Positions 1 to 8,516 of a DNA stretch of 64,000 nt are shown here, piece after piece (position 1 is the stretch's first letter; every line of letters begins with the position of its first letter). Made by a program: the position numbers and the translations under genes. The notes beneath the pieces are model-generated. The model was not told where the DNA came from. It did not search any database and saw nothing but the letters and a program-made list of their open reading frames with translations. This DNA comes from Ferribacterium limneticum (lineage in GTDB: Bacteria > Pseudomonadota > Gammaproteobacteria > Burkholderiales > Rhodocyclaceae), in the NCBI RefSeq assembly GCF_020510625.1, contig NZ_CP075191.1, forward strand, positions 4,069,501 to 4,133,500, read 5' to 3'.

Positions 1-549
1 CTCCTGATCGGCGTGCTCTTCCAGGGCAAGCCCTTCACCCGGCGCGAGGGCATCGCGGTGGCGCTGTGCTACTCGGGCATCGGCTTCGCGTTCATCCACG
101 ACCTTGGCCTGGGCGATACCCGCAGCGTGCTGATCGGCGGCGCCCTGGTCTTCGGCTCCAGCGTTTCGTATGCGCTCTACCTGTCCGGCAGCGCGCCGAT
201 GATCGCCCGGCTCGGCGCGATGCGCTTTTCGGCGCTGGCCATGCTGGTCTCGTCGGCCGTCACCTTGCTGCATTTCATGGCCGTGCAGCCGTTCTCGGCC
301 TTCATCCAGCCGCTGCCGGTCTACGGCTGGGGGCTGGCGATGGCGATCTTTGCCACCATCGTGCCGGTCTTTGCCCAGTCGGCGGCCATTCGGCGGATCG
401 GCGCCGGGCAGGCTTCGCTGTTCGGCATGGTCGGCCCGATGCTGACCATAGGCTTCGGCTGGTGGCTGCTCGACGAAGCCGTCTCAGCGGCGCAGATGGC
501 CGGTGCGGCGCTGGTTGTCGTTGGAATATTGATCGTCAGCCGCAGGTAA
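1..549 (+). CDS. EamA/DMT-family permease, 3' part
   Basis: Inner-membrane permease of the drug/metabolite transporter superfamily; the substrate cannot be told. The reading frame is open from the first base, so the N-terminal half lies outside the window. What remains is about five hydrophobic helices with the glycine-rich, small-residue pattern of the second EamA repeat, including the typical ending in which the protein closes with a long hydrophobic helix and a short basic tail (SRR). It ends 25 bp before the PTS IIA gene on the same strand, so co-transcription is possible but not required. Family assignment is by overall pattern. Confidence 0.75.
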   Translation, partial: LLIGVLFQGKPFTRREGIAVALCYSGIGFAFIHDLGLGDTRSVLIGGALVFGSSVSYALYLSGSAPMIARLGAMRFSALAMLVSSAVTLLHFMAVQPFSAFIQPLPVYGWGLAMAIFATIVPVFAQSAAIRRIGAGQASLFGMVGPMLTIGFGWWLLDEAVSAAQMAGAALVVVGILIVSRR

Positions 550-574
550 AACGCTTCGGAGTAGAATCCCCGGC

Positions 575-964
575 ATGATCGGGATTCTGCTCATCACCCA
601 CGGTAGCTACGGCGAGGCACTCATTCAGAATGCCTGCCATGTGCTGAACAAGCGGCCGCCGCAGTTGAACCAGCTTGGCGTCTCCGCCCAGGATGACCCG
701 CTGGACCTGCTGCCGTTGGCGCGTGAGATGCTCGATCTGGTCGATCACGGCAAGGGCGTGCTGGTGCTGACCGATATTTTCGGCGCCTCGCCATCCAACC
801 TTGCCCTGAAATTGCTCGAACCCGGCCACGTCGAAGGACTGACCGGCGTCAATCTGCCGATGCTGATGCGCGCGCTGACCTATCGCGACAAAGGCATGGA
901 TACCCTGCTTGTTCGAGCCCGCGATGGCGGCCGTGACGGCATCCTCAACATGTCGGACCATTAA
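575..964 (+). CDS. PTS system mannose-type EIIA component
   Basis: Phosphocarrier of the PTS, 129 aa, the usual size of a free-standing mannose-family (ManX-like) IIA domain. The N-terminus reads ILLITHGSYGE, placing the phosphorylatable histidine at His9, and LTDIFGASPSN matches the second conserved loop of the fold. It is followed 4 bp later by HPr and then enzyme I, with no IIB, IIC or IID gene. In beta-proteobacteria such permease-less IIA-HPr-EI clusters act in regulation (phosphorylation-state sensing) rather than sugar uptake. That role is inferred from the absence of a permease here. Confidence 0.88.
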   Translation: MIGILLITHGSYGEALIQNACHVLNKRPPQLNQLGVSAQDDPLDLLPLAREMLDLVDHGKGVLVLTDIFGASPSNLALKLLEPGHVEGLTGVNLPMLMRALTYRDKGMDTLLVRARDGGRDGILNMSDH

Positions 965-968
965 AAAC

Positions 969-1238
969 ATGCTTACCCAAGAAACCGAAATCATCAACAA
1001 GCTGGGCCTGCATGCCCGCGCTTCCGCCAAACTGACCCAGCTCGCCGGCAAGTACAAGTGCGAAGTCTGGATGAGCAAGGGCACGCGCCGCATCAACGCC
1101 AAGAGCATCATGGGCGTGATGATGCTGGCCGCCGGCAAGGGCTCGAAGGTGACGCTGGAAACCAATGGCGCCGATGAAGCCGAGGCCATGGAAGCCTTGC
1201 TGGCGCTGATCGCCGACTATTTTGGCGAGGGGGAATAA
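969..1238 (+). CDS. ptsH: Phosphocarrier protein HPr
   Basis: HPr, 89 aa, passes phosphate from enzyme I to the IIA protein. The active-site motif GLHARAS puts the phospho-histidine at His15, and KSIMGVMMLAA contains the conserved Ser46 region. The start chosen is the ATG 4 bp after the IIA stop; a longer in-frame version beginning inside the IIA gene has no HPr-like N-terminus. It is the second gene of the IIA-HPr-EI cluster. Confidence 0.95.
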   Translation: MLTQETEIINKLGLHARASAKLTQLAGKYKCEVWMSKGTRRINAKSIMGVMMLAAGKGSKVTLETNGADEAEAMEALLALIADYFGEGE

Positions 1239-1324
1239 ATGAATCGACCCCCACGCTCGCCTGGCTCGCAGCCCCCCGAGGGGGCGTCGGCCTTCCTTGA
1301 GGCGGCTCTGCGAAAGGCCGAGTC
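1239..1324. other. GC-rich intergenic hairpin region between ptsH and ptsI
   Basis: The 86 bp between HPr and enzyme I hold a strong stem-loop (GCCCCCCGAGGGGGC, near 1270-1285) and a second imperfect one just before the enzyme I start. There is no T tract, so it is not a clear terminator; it may tune the EI:HPr ratio or be a dispersed repeat. Confidence 0.4.
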
Positions 1325-3067
1325 ATGAGTTTCACACTGCACGGTCTGGGAGTTTCCGGCGGTATCGCCATCGGGCGGGCCATGCTGATGTCGCACGCGA
1401 CGCTTGAGGTCTCGCACCTGACCCTGGCGCCGCGGATGGTCGACAAGGAAATCGAGCGCTTCGACAAGGCGGTCAATGCCGTCAAGGAAGAGCTGATCCT
1501 GATGAAGGAGAACACTGAGCACGCCCCGGCCGAGCTCAATGCCTTCATCGACATCCACACCATGTTCCTCGAAGACCCGGAACTGGCCGTCAAACCGCGC
1601 GACATCATCCGCGAGCGCCGCTGCAACGCCGAATGGGCGCTGGTCCAGCAGATGGAGCAGCTGGTCGGGCAATTCGAACAGTTCGACGACCCCTACCTGC
1701 GCGAGCGGAAATTCGATGTCGTGCAGGTCGTCGAGCGCGTCGTCAAGGAACTGCTTGGTCACCGCAGCCGCAACGCCCTGAAAACGGCCAAGCGCTCCAA
1801 GGAAGAGGCGCTGATCGTCGTCGCCCACGACCTGTCGCCGGCCGACACCATCGCCTTCAAGGAACACCGCTTCGCCGCCTTCATTACCGATGTCGGCGGC
1901 GCCACCTCGCACACCTCCATCCTCGCCCGTTCCATGGCGATCCCGGCCGTGCTCGGCCTGGAAAACGCCCGCGGCCTGATCCGCGACGGCGAGCAGCTGA
2001 TCGTCGATGGCCTGCGCGGCGTCGTCATCGTCAATCCCGATCAGCGGGTGCTCGACGAATACCAGCTGCGCAAGGAACAGATCGAGCTTGAGAAAACCAA
2101 GCTCAAGCGCCTTAAAACCGCCAAATCGGAAACGATCGATGGCGTTTCAGTGCAGCTGTTTGCCAATATCGAACTGCCGAATGACGTCCCGGTCGCGCTG
2201 GAGTCCGGCGCCGAGGGCATCGGCCTGTTCCGTACCGAATTCCTCTTCCTCGACCGCGGCGACATGCCGGACGAGCAGGAGCAGTACGAAGCCTATAAAA
2301 AAGTGGTCAAGGGCATGGCCGGGCGACCGGTCACCATCCGTACCTTCGACCTTGGCGCCGACAAGGATCTGCGCCCGGACAACTCGGCCGGCGACCGGGT
2401 CAAGACCAACCCGGCCCTGGGCCGGCGGGCCATTCGCCTGTCGCTGGCCGAGCCGCGGATGTTCCAGATCCAGCTGCGGGCCATCCTGCGCGCCTCGAAG
2501 CACGGCCCGATCAAGCTGCTGATCCCGATGCTGGCGCACGCCCATGAAATCGACCAGACGCTGGCCGCCCTCGAACAGGCCAAATCCAGCCTGCGCGGCG
2601 AAAAAGCCGCCTTCGACGAGAACATCGAAGTCGGCGGCATGATCGAGATTCCCGCCGCCGCACTGGCCATCGGCCTCTTCCTGCGCCGGCTCGATTTCCT
2701 GTCGATCGGTACCAACGACCTGATCCAGTACACGCTGGCCATCGACCGTTCCGACGAACAGGTGGCCGGCCTCTACGACCCGCTGCACCCGGCCGTGCTG
2801 ATGCTGATCGCCCATACGCTGGCTAGCGCCGAGAAAGTCGGCATTCCGGTTTCCGTCTGCGGCGAAATGGCCGGCGACCCGGACCTCACCCGCCTGCTGC
2901 TCGGCATGGGCCTGCGCATTTTCTCGATGCATCCGTCGCAGATCCTGAAGGTAAAGAACCGCGTGCTGAAGGCCGAGGTCAACGAACTCGCCCCCAACGT
3001 CCGCAAGATGCTGCGCCTCGATGAGCCGACCAAGCTGCGCGAAGCACTGGAGAAGCTGAATAGCTGA
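1325..3067 (+). CDS. ptsI: PTS enzyme I (phosphoenolpyruvate-protein phosphotransferase)
   Basis: Cytoplasmic enzyme I, 580 aa, full length. It autophosphorylates from phosphoenolpyruvate and passes the phosphate to HPr. The N-terminal domain carries GGATSHTSILARS with the phospho-histidine at about His196. The C-terminal PEP-binding barrel shows TVRTFDLGADK-like, GLFRTEFLF and SIGTNDLIQYTLAIDR motifs and the catalytic cysteine in SVCGEMAGD. It is the third gene of the IIA-HPr-EI set, separated from ptsH by an 86-bp hairpin-rich gap. No irregularity is seen. Confidence 0.97.
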   Translation: MSFTLHGLGVSGGIAIGRAMLMSHATLEVSHLTLAPRMVDKEIERFDKAVNAVKEELILMKENTEHAPAELNAFIDIHTMFLEDPELAVKPRDIIRERRCNAEWALVQQMEQLVGQFEQFDDPYLRERKFDVVQVVERVVKELLGHRSRNALKTAKRSKEEALIVVAHDLSPADTIAFKEHRFAAFITDVGGATSHTSILARSMAIPAVLGLENARGLIRDGEQLIVDGLRGVVIVNPDQRVLDEYQLRKEQIELEKTKLKRLKTAKSETIDGVSVQLFANIELPNDVPVALESGAEGIGLFRTEFLFLDRGDMPDEQEQYEAYKKVVKGMAGRPVTIRTFDLGADKDLRPDNSAGDRVKTNPALGRRAIRLSLAEPRMFQIQLRAILRASKHGPIKLLIPMLAHAHEIDQTLAALEQAKSSLRGEKAAFDENIEVGGMIEIPAAALAIGLFLRRLDFLSIGTNDLIQYTLAIDRSDEQVAGLYDPLHPAVLMLIAHTLASAEKVGIPVSVCGEMAGDPDLTRLLLGMGLRIFSMHPSQILKVKNRVLKAEVNELAPNVRKMLRLDEPTKLREALEKLNS

Positions 3068-3069
3068 TT

Positions 3070-3086
3070 CCCCGCTCGCGGCGGGG
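3070..3086 (+). terminator. Possible weak stem-loop after ptsI
   Basis: A CCCCGC / GCGGGG stem with a 5-nt loop lies directly after the ptsI stop codon. There is no U tract, so it is at best a 3'-end-stabilising hairpin between ptsI and the convergent Sel1-repeat gene. Confidence 0.3.
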
Positions 3087-3134
3087 GAGCGGCTGAGCGC
3101 TTGATTCCGGCCGGATCAAAGGCCGGGCGGCCAG

Positions 3135-3722
3135 TCAGCGGATGGCGGTCGCCGCCTCCAGTGCCGCCGTGGCCGTCAGCCGCTCGCCGACCAGCCCGGC
3201 CCGACGCCTGAGTTCAGCCAGCACCTGGCTCGAAGTGGTGTGCGAGGCAGCCAGTTGCTCACGCCGATCGCGCTCCTCGATCAAGGCCAAAGCCTGCTGG
3301 CGCCAGGCGACCAGCTTCGGTTCATGCTCATGGTGCAGGTGGTGTCTGCGATGCAGGGTGAACCAGCGATGGGCTTCCGCCTCATCCGGCGCAACCCCCT
3401 GACCGATCTGGTACATCAGGCCAATCTGGAGCTGCGACACCTTGTCGCCCTGCTCAGCCGCCTGCCGGTACCACTGCATGGCCGTTGTGTAGTCCAGCCG
3501 TACGCCATCGCCATGCTGATGGATCACCGCCAGGTTGTACGCCGCATCGACATTTCCCTTGGCGGCCAAATCCTTCCAGATCGAGACAGCCCGGCTCGTT
3601 TCACCGCCCCTGTGCAGCATGGCCGCCTGACGCAGCTCATCATCGGGGCTTCCCGCCAGCGCAGAAAGACTGCCCAGCGAAAAACACATGGCAAGACAAA
3701 ATTGGCATATCAGACGGGGCAT
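3135..3722 (-). CDS. Secreted Sel1-repeat (TPR-like) protein
   Basis: Predicted periplasmic or secreted protein of 195 aa. The start used is the Met beginning MPRLICQFCLAM, which gives a standard signal peptide ending near ALAG; a longer upstream start adds a charged stretch that would disrupt it. Two Sel1-like repeats follow (AAYNLAVIHQHGDGV.. and LQIGLMYQIGQGV..), then a His-rich stretch (HRRHHLHHEHE) and an Arg/Ala-rich helix. Sel1 repeats mediate protein contacts; the partner is unknown. It sits between ptsI and the copper-type receptor, and the His-rich stretch would be compatible with metal binding, but that is only a guess. Confidence 0.8.
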   Translation of the reverse strand: MPRLICQFCLAMCFSLGSLSALAGSPDDELRQAAMLHRGGETSRAVSIWKDLAAKGNVDAAYNLAVIHQHGDGVRLDYTTAMQWYRQAAEQGDKVSQLQIGLMYQIGQGVAPDEAEAHRWFTLHRRHHLHHEHEPKLVAWRQQALALIEERDRREQLAASHTTSSQVLAELRRRAGLVGERLTATAALEAATAIR

Positions 3723-3841
3723 GGCGACTCTCCAAAAATAAGCTTTCCGCCCTCGATGGCCGTCATGGGACAAATCTGCCTGCAGCTCAAACGATGCGGA
3801 ATCGGCAAAATCCTATGCCCACACCCCCTACTTTGGAACTA

Positions 3842-3867
3842 GACAAATTGTCGCGCGGCAATTTGTC
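3842..3867. promoter_or_regulatory. Operator-like inverted repeat upstream of TonB-dependent receptor
   Basis: A perfect inverted repeat with arms GACAAATTG and CAATTTGTC, 8-bp spacer, about 70 bp before the receptor start codon. It can also be read as TTGTC-N4-GGCAA, a layout like Crp/Fnr-family sites. A Crp/Fnr-type regulator is encoded just downstream of the receptor, making it the natural candidate to bind here. A related core (GCAAATTGTCAC) occurs in the divergent tonB region at 12696-12712. Confidence 0.5.
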
Positions 3868-3938
3868 GCATTCCGCAAATAGGCCAATCCCCGGAAAATC
3901 AGGACCCGCTTAAATACCAATAATTCAGGGAGAGTTTC

Positions 3939-6191
3939 ATGGGGTACCGCATCCGCCCGTTGGCCGCTGCAATGGCTGTCGCGTTTTCGACCATTTCCTG
4001 GCAACAGGCCCAAGCGCAAACGACCCTCAACGAGGTCGTGGTAAGTGCTGGAAAAATCCGTGACGCAGCCACGCCGCAGCAAATCGGCGCTGCCGAGATT
4101 GCCGCCCAACACGCCATTACCCGCGATACCGCAGCCTTGTTGCGCGACGTTCCCGGTGTCAGCCTCTATGGTGCCGGTGGTGTTTCCAGCCTACCCGTCA
4201 TCCACGGCCTGGCTGATGACCGCCTGCGCATTACCGTCGACGGCATGGACTTCATCGCCTCCTGCCCCAACCACATGAACCCGCCGCTCTCCTACCTGGA
4301 TCCGACCAACGTCGCCAAGATCAAAGTCTTCGCAGGCATTGCACCGGTCAGCGTCGGCGGTGACAGTATCGGCGGCGCCATCGTTGCCGAGACGGCTACC
4401 CCGCAATTCGCTGCGCCGGGCCAGGGAACGCTGGCCAAGGGTGAGGTCGGCGCCTTCTTCCAAAGCAACAACAAGGCTCAGGGCGGCAACCTTTCAGCCA
4501 CCCTGGCTACTGAAAACATCAGCGTCAGCTACACCGGCGCCATGACCAAGGCTGAAAATTACACGGCTGGCGGCGATTTCAAGACTTGGACAACGACCGG
4601 CCGCATTGGGCATACGCTGGCCCTCGACGAAGTCGGCTCGACGGCTTACGAAAGCCGTACCCACACCCTCGGCTTTGCCGTACGTGGCGGCAATCATCTG
4701 GTCGAGGCCAAATTCGGCTATCAGGACGTCCCCTATCAGCTCTACCCCAACCAACGGATGGACATGTTGGACAACGAGCAGAAACGCATCAACCTGCACT
4801 ACCTTGGCCAGTACGACTGGGGCATGTTCGATATCCGCGCCTACCATGAGACCGTCGATCACTTCATGGATTTCGGGGCAGACAAGCGGTATTGGTACAG
4901 CGGCATGTCGGGCGGATCGAACTCACTCAACGGCACCCCCTGCTCACCGATCACGGGTGGCATGGGAGGCTGTGCCGCAGGCATGCCGATGTACTCAAGC
5001 AGCAAAACGACGGGCGTCAACCTGAAGGCCGATGTTGACCTGGGCACCAACGACCTGCTGCGCATCGGTGCGCTTTACCAGCATTACACGCTCAACGACT
5101 GGTGGCCGGCCTCCGGTGGCGGCATGTACCCGAACACCTTCGACAACATCAAGGATGGCAAACGTGACCGCCTGGGTATTTTTGCCGAATGGGAACGCCG
5201 TATTGGCAAGCAATGGACAACCTTGCTCGGCGCACGTTACGAACGGGTTGAAAGTGATGCAGGTGACATTCAAGGCTACAGCAGCAGCTACGCTACCGAT
5301 GCTAACGCCTTCAACAATCGTGACCACAAGCGTACCGACAACAATGTCGACCTGAGCGCCCTCGCCCGGTATACGGCGAACAACATGTCCGACATCGAGT
5401 TCGGCCTGGCCCGCAAGGTGCGTTCGCCCAACCTGTACGAGCGCTACACCTGGTCGACCTCGACCATGGCCGCGTTGATGAACAACTTCGTCGGCGATGG
5501 CAATGGCTACGTCGGCAACATGGACCTGAAGCCGGAAAAGGCCTACACCGCCTCCCTCACCTTCGACTGGCATGCTGCAGACCGAAACTGGGAATTGAAA
5601 GCGACACCGTTTTACACCCATGTTGACGATTTTATTGATGCCACCCGTCTGACTGCATTCGCAAACACCAACAACCAGTTTGTCGTTCTCAAATACGCCA
5701 ACCAGTCTGCCCGCCTCTACGGCCTCGACCTCTCCGGTCGCATGCCGCTGGCCAAGACCAGCATGGGTGAATTCGGCCTGCGCGGTTTGATGAACTACAC
5801 CAAGGGTGAAAACCGTGACACGGGCGGCAACCTGTACAACATCATGCCGCTCAACGGCAAGGTGGCACTGACCCACCAGTACGGCAGCTGGAGCAATGCG
5901 CTGGAACTGGTTGGCGTCACTGGCAAGAACGACACCTCCTCGGTCCGTAACGAAGTCCACACCGCCGGCTACAGCCTTACCCATCTGCGCACCAGCTACA
6001 CGTGGAAAAACGTGCGTGTCGACTTCGGCATCGAAAACCTGTTCGACCGCTTCTACTACCTGCCGCTGGGCGGTGCCTATACCGGCCAAGGCACAACGAT
6101 GAGCGCTACCGGAACTTATTCGCCGGCCTATGGCATCGTCGTCCCCGGTATGGGCCGTTCGATCTATGCGGGCGTGAACGTCAAGTTCTAA
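3939..6191 (+). CDS. TonB-dependent receptor, copper-receptor (OprC/NosA) type
   Basis: Outer-membrane TonB-gated transporter, 750 aa. Signal peptide (residues 1-26, ending QAQAQ), TonB box-like LNEVVVSAGK, plug domain (about 40-150) and a 22-strand barrel ending in aromatic-type GVNVKF. The plug has the loop FIASCPNHMNPPLSY (Cys109-x3-Met113), a CxxxM arrangement that resembles OprC/NosA-type copper receptors. A barrel loop near residues 325-350 holds further Cys, Met and His residues. Copper as substrate is inferred from this resemblance. It is followed by a terminator and then a Crp/Fnr-type regulator, and preceded by an inverted repeat. Confidence 0.85.
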   Translation: MGYRIRPLAAAMAVAFSTISWQQAQAQTTLNEVVVSAGKIRDAATPQQIGAAEIAAQHAITRDTAALLRDVPGVSLYGAGGVSSLPVIHGLADDRLRITVDGMDFIASCPNHMNPPLSYLDPTNVAKIKVFAGIAPVSVGGDSIGGAIVAETATPQFAAPGQGTLAKGEVGAFFQSNNKAQGGNLSATLATENISVSYTGAMTKAENYTAGGDFKTWTTTGRIGHTLALDEVGSTAYESRTHTLGFAVRGGNHLVEAKFGYQDVPYQLYPNQRMDMLDNEQKRINLHYLGQYDWGMFDIRAYHETVDHFMDFGADKRYWYSGMSGGSNSLNGTPCSPITGGMGGCAAGMPMYSSSKTTGVNLKADVDLGTNDLLRIGALYQHYTLNDWWPASGGGMYPNTFDNIKDGKRDRLGIFAEWERRIGKQWTTLLGARYERVESDAGDIQGYSSSYATDANAFNNRDHKRTDNNVDLSALARYTANNMSDIEFGLARKVRSPNLYERYTWSTSTMAALMNNFVGDGNGYVGNMDLKPEKAYTASLTFDWHAADRNWELKATPFYTHVDDFIDATRLTAFANTNNQFVVLKYANQSARLYGLDLSGRMPLAKTSMGEFGLRGLMNYTKGENRDTGGNLYNIMPLNGKVALTHQYGSWSNALELVGVTGKNDTSSVRNEVHTAGYSLTHLRTSYTWKNVRVDFGIENLFDRFYYLPLGGAYTGQGTTMSATGTYSPAYGIVVPGMGRSIYAGVNVKF

Positions 6192-6211
6192 ACCGCACCT
6201 CGCTCCCCGTA

Positions 6212-6238
6212 CAACCCCGGCCCGGTGCCGGGGTTTTT
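6212..6238 (+). terminator. Rho-independent terminator after the receptor
   Basis: AACCCCGGC and GCCGGGGTT arms with a short CCGGT loop, followed by TTTTT, 20 bp after the receptor stop codon. Confidence 0.8.
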
Positions 6239-6261
6239 CCATGCCAAGTGAGGGCAACGCC

Positions 6262-6840
6262 ATGCGCAATCATCCGAATCCCCGCGAGCCGTCGCTTTAC
6301 GACGCCACCCCTGGTACTCAGCTCTATGCAGTGGGCAGCAAGGGAAAAGCCTGGCGACTCTGCACCGGCTTGGTTCGTTTCGACACCATCGCCAGCGACG
6401 GCAATGCCACCTTCGCCAGCCTGGCCATCGCCGGCGACATTCTCGGTTGCGAAACCCTGCTCTTCGGCTGCTATACCTTCCGCGCCACCGCGCTGACCCA
6501 TTGCCGCCTGACGCCATGGCCGGAGGGTGCCACAGCCATCGACAGCACATCGCTGCTTGCCTCGCTGGCCAATGCCCAGCAGCGCGCTGCCGACCTGGTG
6601 GCGCTGCGCGGCGGACAGGCAGCCAACCGCGTTCTCAGCCTGATTCGTCTGCTCTCGGACGGCGCCGGGCGGGTCGTCCTGCCCACCCGCCAGGACATCG
6701 CCGATATCACCGACCTGCGCTTCGAAACGATCTCGCGCATCATCAAGGTGCTGGAACGCACCAAGGTACTGACGCCCGTCCGGATCGAGGGGGTTCATGC
6801 CACGCGCAGTTTCCAGACCAATCTGGTGCTTGCCGCCTAG
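6262..6840 (+). CDS. Crp/Fnr-family transcriptional regulator
   Basis: DNA-binding regulator of about 192 aa. The N-terminal 100 residues resemble a degenerate cyclic-nucleotide-binding beta-roll. The C-terminus has a Crp-type winged helix-turn-helix (LPTRQDIADITDLRFETISRI), in which the recognition helix contains the E..SR pattern of this family. No Fnr-like N-terminal cysteine cluster is visible, so oxygen sensing through an Fe-S centre is unlikely. The ATG at 6262 is preferred because GAGGG precedes it; a second possible start is at 6241. The position right after the receptor terminator suggests control of the flanking TonB genes (inference). Confidence 0.85.
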   Translation: MRNHPNPREPSLYDATPGTQLYAVGSKGKAWRLCTGLVRFDTIASDGNATFASLAIAGDILGCETLLFGCYTFRATALTHCRLTPWPEGATAIDSTSLLASLANAQQRAADLVALRGGQAANRVLSLIRLLSDGAGRVVLPTRQDIADITDLRFETISRIIKVLERTKVLTPVRIEGVHATRSFQTNLVLAA

Positions 6841-6849
6841 ACCTAGCCG

Positions 6850-7314
6850 TCAGAAGCGAAGACCGGTCGCTTTCTCGACCACTTCGGTCGAGACCACGCC
6901 AGACAGTTTTTCCTTCCGCCCCGCACCATCGAACAGAAAGGTGCGCGGCAACTCGCCGCCCCAAGCGGGATCAATGGCGTAGGCAATCGCTTCCGGATTG
7001 TCATTACCGTAAGCGTAGCGCGGCCCGGCCAGCGCGTAGCGGCTGAGCATCGGCCAGAGTTGAGCGGTTTCCGGCTCAGCCGCCACGGTAATCACGCGCA
7101 GCTTTTTGTTGCTTTTGACCAAGCGGGAAAACAACTTCAGATTTGCCTTGCAGTAATTGCAGTCGGATGACCACAAGGTGACGACGGTCGGCTGCTTGTG
7201 GCTATCGGCGCTGAGCAGGCGCTGCGCTGCGACACGGTCGAGCGGCACGAAATCGGCGGCAGCCAGCGGCCCCGCCGCGATCAGGAAAACAAGAGGGAGT
7301 AAGCGGCGAATCAT
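6850..7314 (-). CDS. Periplasmic thioredoxin-like protein
   Basis: Small exported thioredoxin-fold protein (154 aa): signal peptide MIRRLLPLVFLIAAGPLAAA, then WSSDCNYC with a CxxC redox pair at Cys52/Cys55 in the TlpA/ResA position, and the cis-Pro region LPRTFLF. It is the last gene of the minus-strand operon, its ATG overlapping the preceding BNR gene by 4 bp. It probably reduces disulphides in, or delivers metal to, its operon partner with the Cys-rich motif (inference). The convergent regulator gene ends 9 bp away. Confidence 0.82.
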   Translation of the reverse strand: MIRRLLPLVFLIAAGPLAAADFVPLDRVAAQRLLSADSHKQPTVVTLWSSDCNYCKANLKLFSRLVKSNKKLRVITVAAEPETAQLWPMLSRYALAGPRYAYGNDNPEAIAYAIDPAWGGELPRTFLFDGAGRKEKLSGVVSTEVVEKATGLRF

Positions 7315-8516
7315 GGCAGCGGGAAGAGGCGGAAACCTTCTTTTTCAGTTCGCCAGAAGACGAAGAGCTTGTCGTGCCGACGGATGACCCGTGCCTGATC
7401 CGAGGCCGCATCGGTTGCCGCCAGGGCAATTTCAGTGAAGCTCTTGCCGCTATCGGATGAAACCTGGGCACGCAATTGCGTCCGCTCGCCGTCGAATTCC
7501 TTCCAGGCAATGGCCAGCTTGCCCCCCGCTGCAGCCATGTCGGCATGCGCTGCACGGGCGCCGCCAACCTGCCGCTGGCCTTCGACTCGAACTTCGGCGC
7601 CGGGAACCAATTGACCGTAGAAGACGCGGCCGGCGCCATCTTTCTGATTGAACCAGACCGCGTGGCGCATGCCCTGCTCATCGACCACCAAAGAAGGGCC
7701 ATGATGCGGGCAGCCATCGACCTTCCAGCGATCGAAAGTAGCCCGCTGCACGCTTTCCACCTGGCCATCCGGCTTCAGTCGGGCCAGCGCATGATCGCGC
7801 TCGTTCGGTTCGAAGACGTGGCGCCACATGAAGAGCGGCGCACCATCGCGGTCGAGCGCACTGGTCACCCGGCAGCATTCGCAGGAGTGGTCAGCCAGTT
7901 TGTATTCGGGCTGGAAACTGCGGCCGCCGTCGGTCGACAACGCGGCGTATATCGCCGCCCCCCGATAAGGTTTTTTGCCGGATTTGGCGGCCTCGAGGTC
8001 GCGCTTGTCGATCCAGGCCAGGATCACCTTGTTGTCCGGCGTTGTGAGCAGGGACTCGAAACGGTGGGTGATTTCGGCTGGATCCTTGTGCACCGTGAGC
8101 GGGGCGGAAAAACGCTGCCCATCGTCGGCGCGGGCCAGCCGGATGGCGCCGCTGTAGGGCTTGCCGAGCGGGCGGGTCCAGGCCACCAGCAAGCCGCCAT
8201 CAGCCGCGAAGGCTATTTTCGGACGGTTTTCACCATCGGCAGAAATTTGCTCGGGTTGTGCGTTAACCGCCGTTGGTGCCGACCAGGTCTTGCCGTCGTC
8301 ATTACTGCGGTAAAGCATGACGTGCTCGCCCTGTTTGGTTGCAACCAGCAGGCTGCCGTCAGGGGCAAAAGCCGCCGAGGCGCCCAGTTCCTGCTTGGCC
8401 GCCTTGGCCATGCCGGGCATGGCGTCGGCCGCCGAAGCTCCCGGTGCGACGAGCGCGAGCATCAGTGCACCGCTGACCGCGGCGAGTAGCTTAGTAGTCA
8501 ACACGAATCTCGCCAT
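7311..8516 (-). CDS. Exported BNR/sialidase-fold protein with CxCC and CPHHG motifs
   Basis: Exported beta-propeller-like protein of 401 aa with a signal peptide (1-29). At least three Asp-box-like repeats are visible (SNDDGKTWSAP 71-81, STDGGRSFQP 194-203, SSDSGKSFTE near 363), as in BNR/sialidase folds. It also has a cysteine cluster DHSCECCR at 209-216 and VDGCPHHGP at 267-275, candidate metal- or disulphide-forming residues not expected in a sialidase. It starts inside the last 26 bp of the receptor gene and overlaps the thioredoxin-like gene by 4 bp. True glycosidase activity is unlikely from context; a metal-related role with the receptor and TonB/ExbBD is inferred. Confidence 0.75.
   Translation of the reverse strand: MARFVLTTKLLAAVSGALMLALVAPGASAADAMPGMAKAAKQELGASAAFAPDGSLLVATKQGEHVMLYRSNDDGKTWSAPTAVNAQPEQISADGENRPKIAFAADGGLLVAWTRPLGKPYSGAIRLARADDGQRFSAPLTVHKDPAEITHRFESLLTTPDNKVILAWIDKRDLEAAKSGKKPYRGAAIYAALSTDGGRSFQPEYKLADHSCECCRVTSALDRDGAPLFMWRHVFEPNERDHALARLKPDGQVESVQRATFDRWKVDGCPHHGPSLVVDEQGMRHAVWFNQKDGAGRVFYGQLVPGAEVRVEGQRQVGGARAAHADMAAAGGKLAIAWKEFDGERTQLRAQVSSDSGKSFTEIALAATDAASDQARVIRRHDKLFVFWRTEKEGFRLFPLP

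Noticed and set aside
4995..6269. 424-aa reading frame opposite the copper-type receptor
   Set aside because: Antisense shadow without signature motifs.
7311..8516. True sialidase
   Set aside because: Asp boxes are present, but the catalytic Arg triad/Tyr-Glu set could not be identified and the operon is a TonB metal-type locus.
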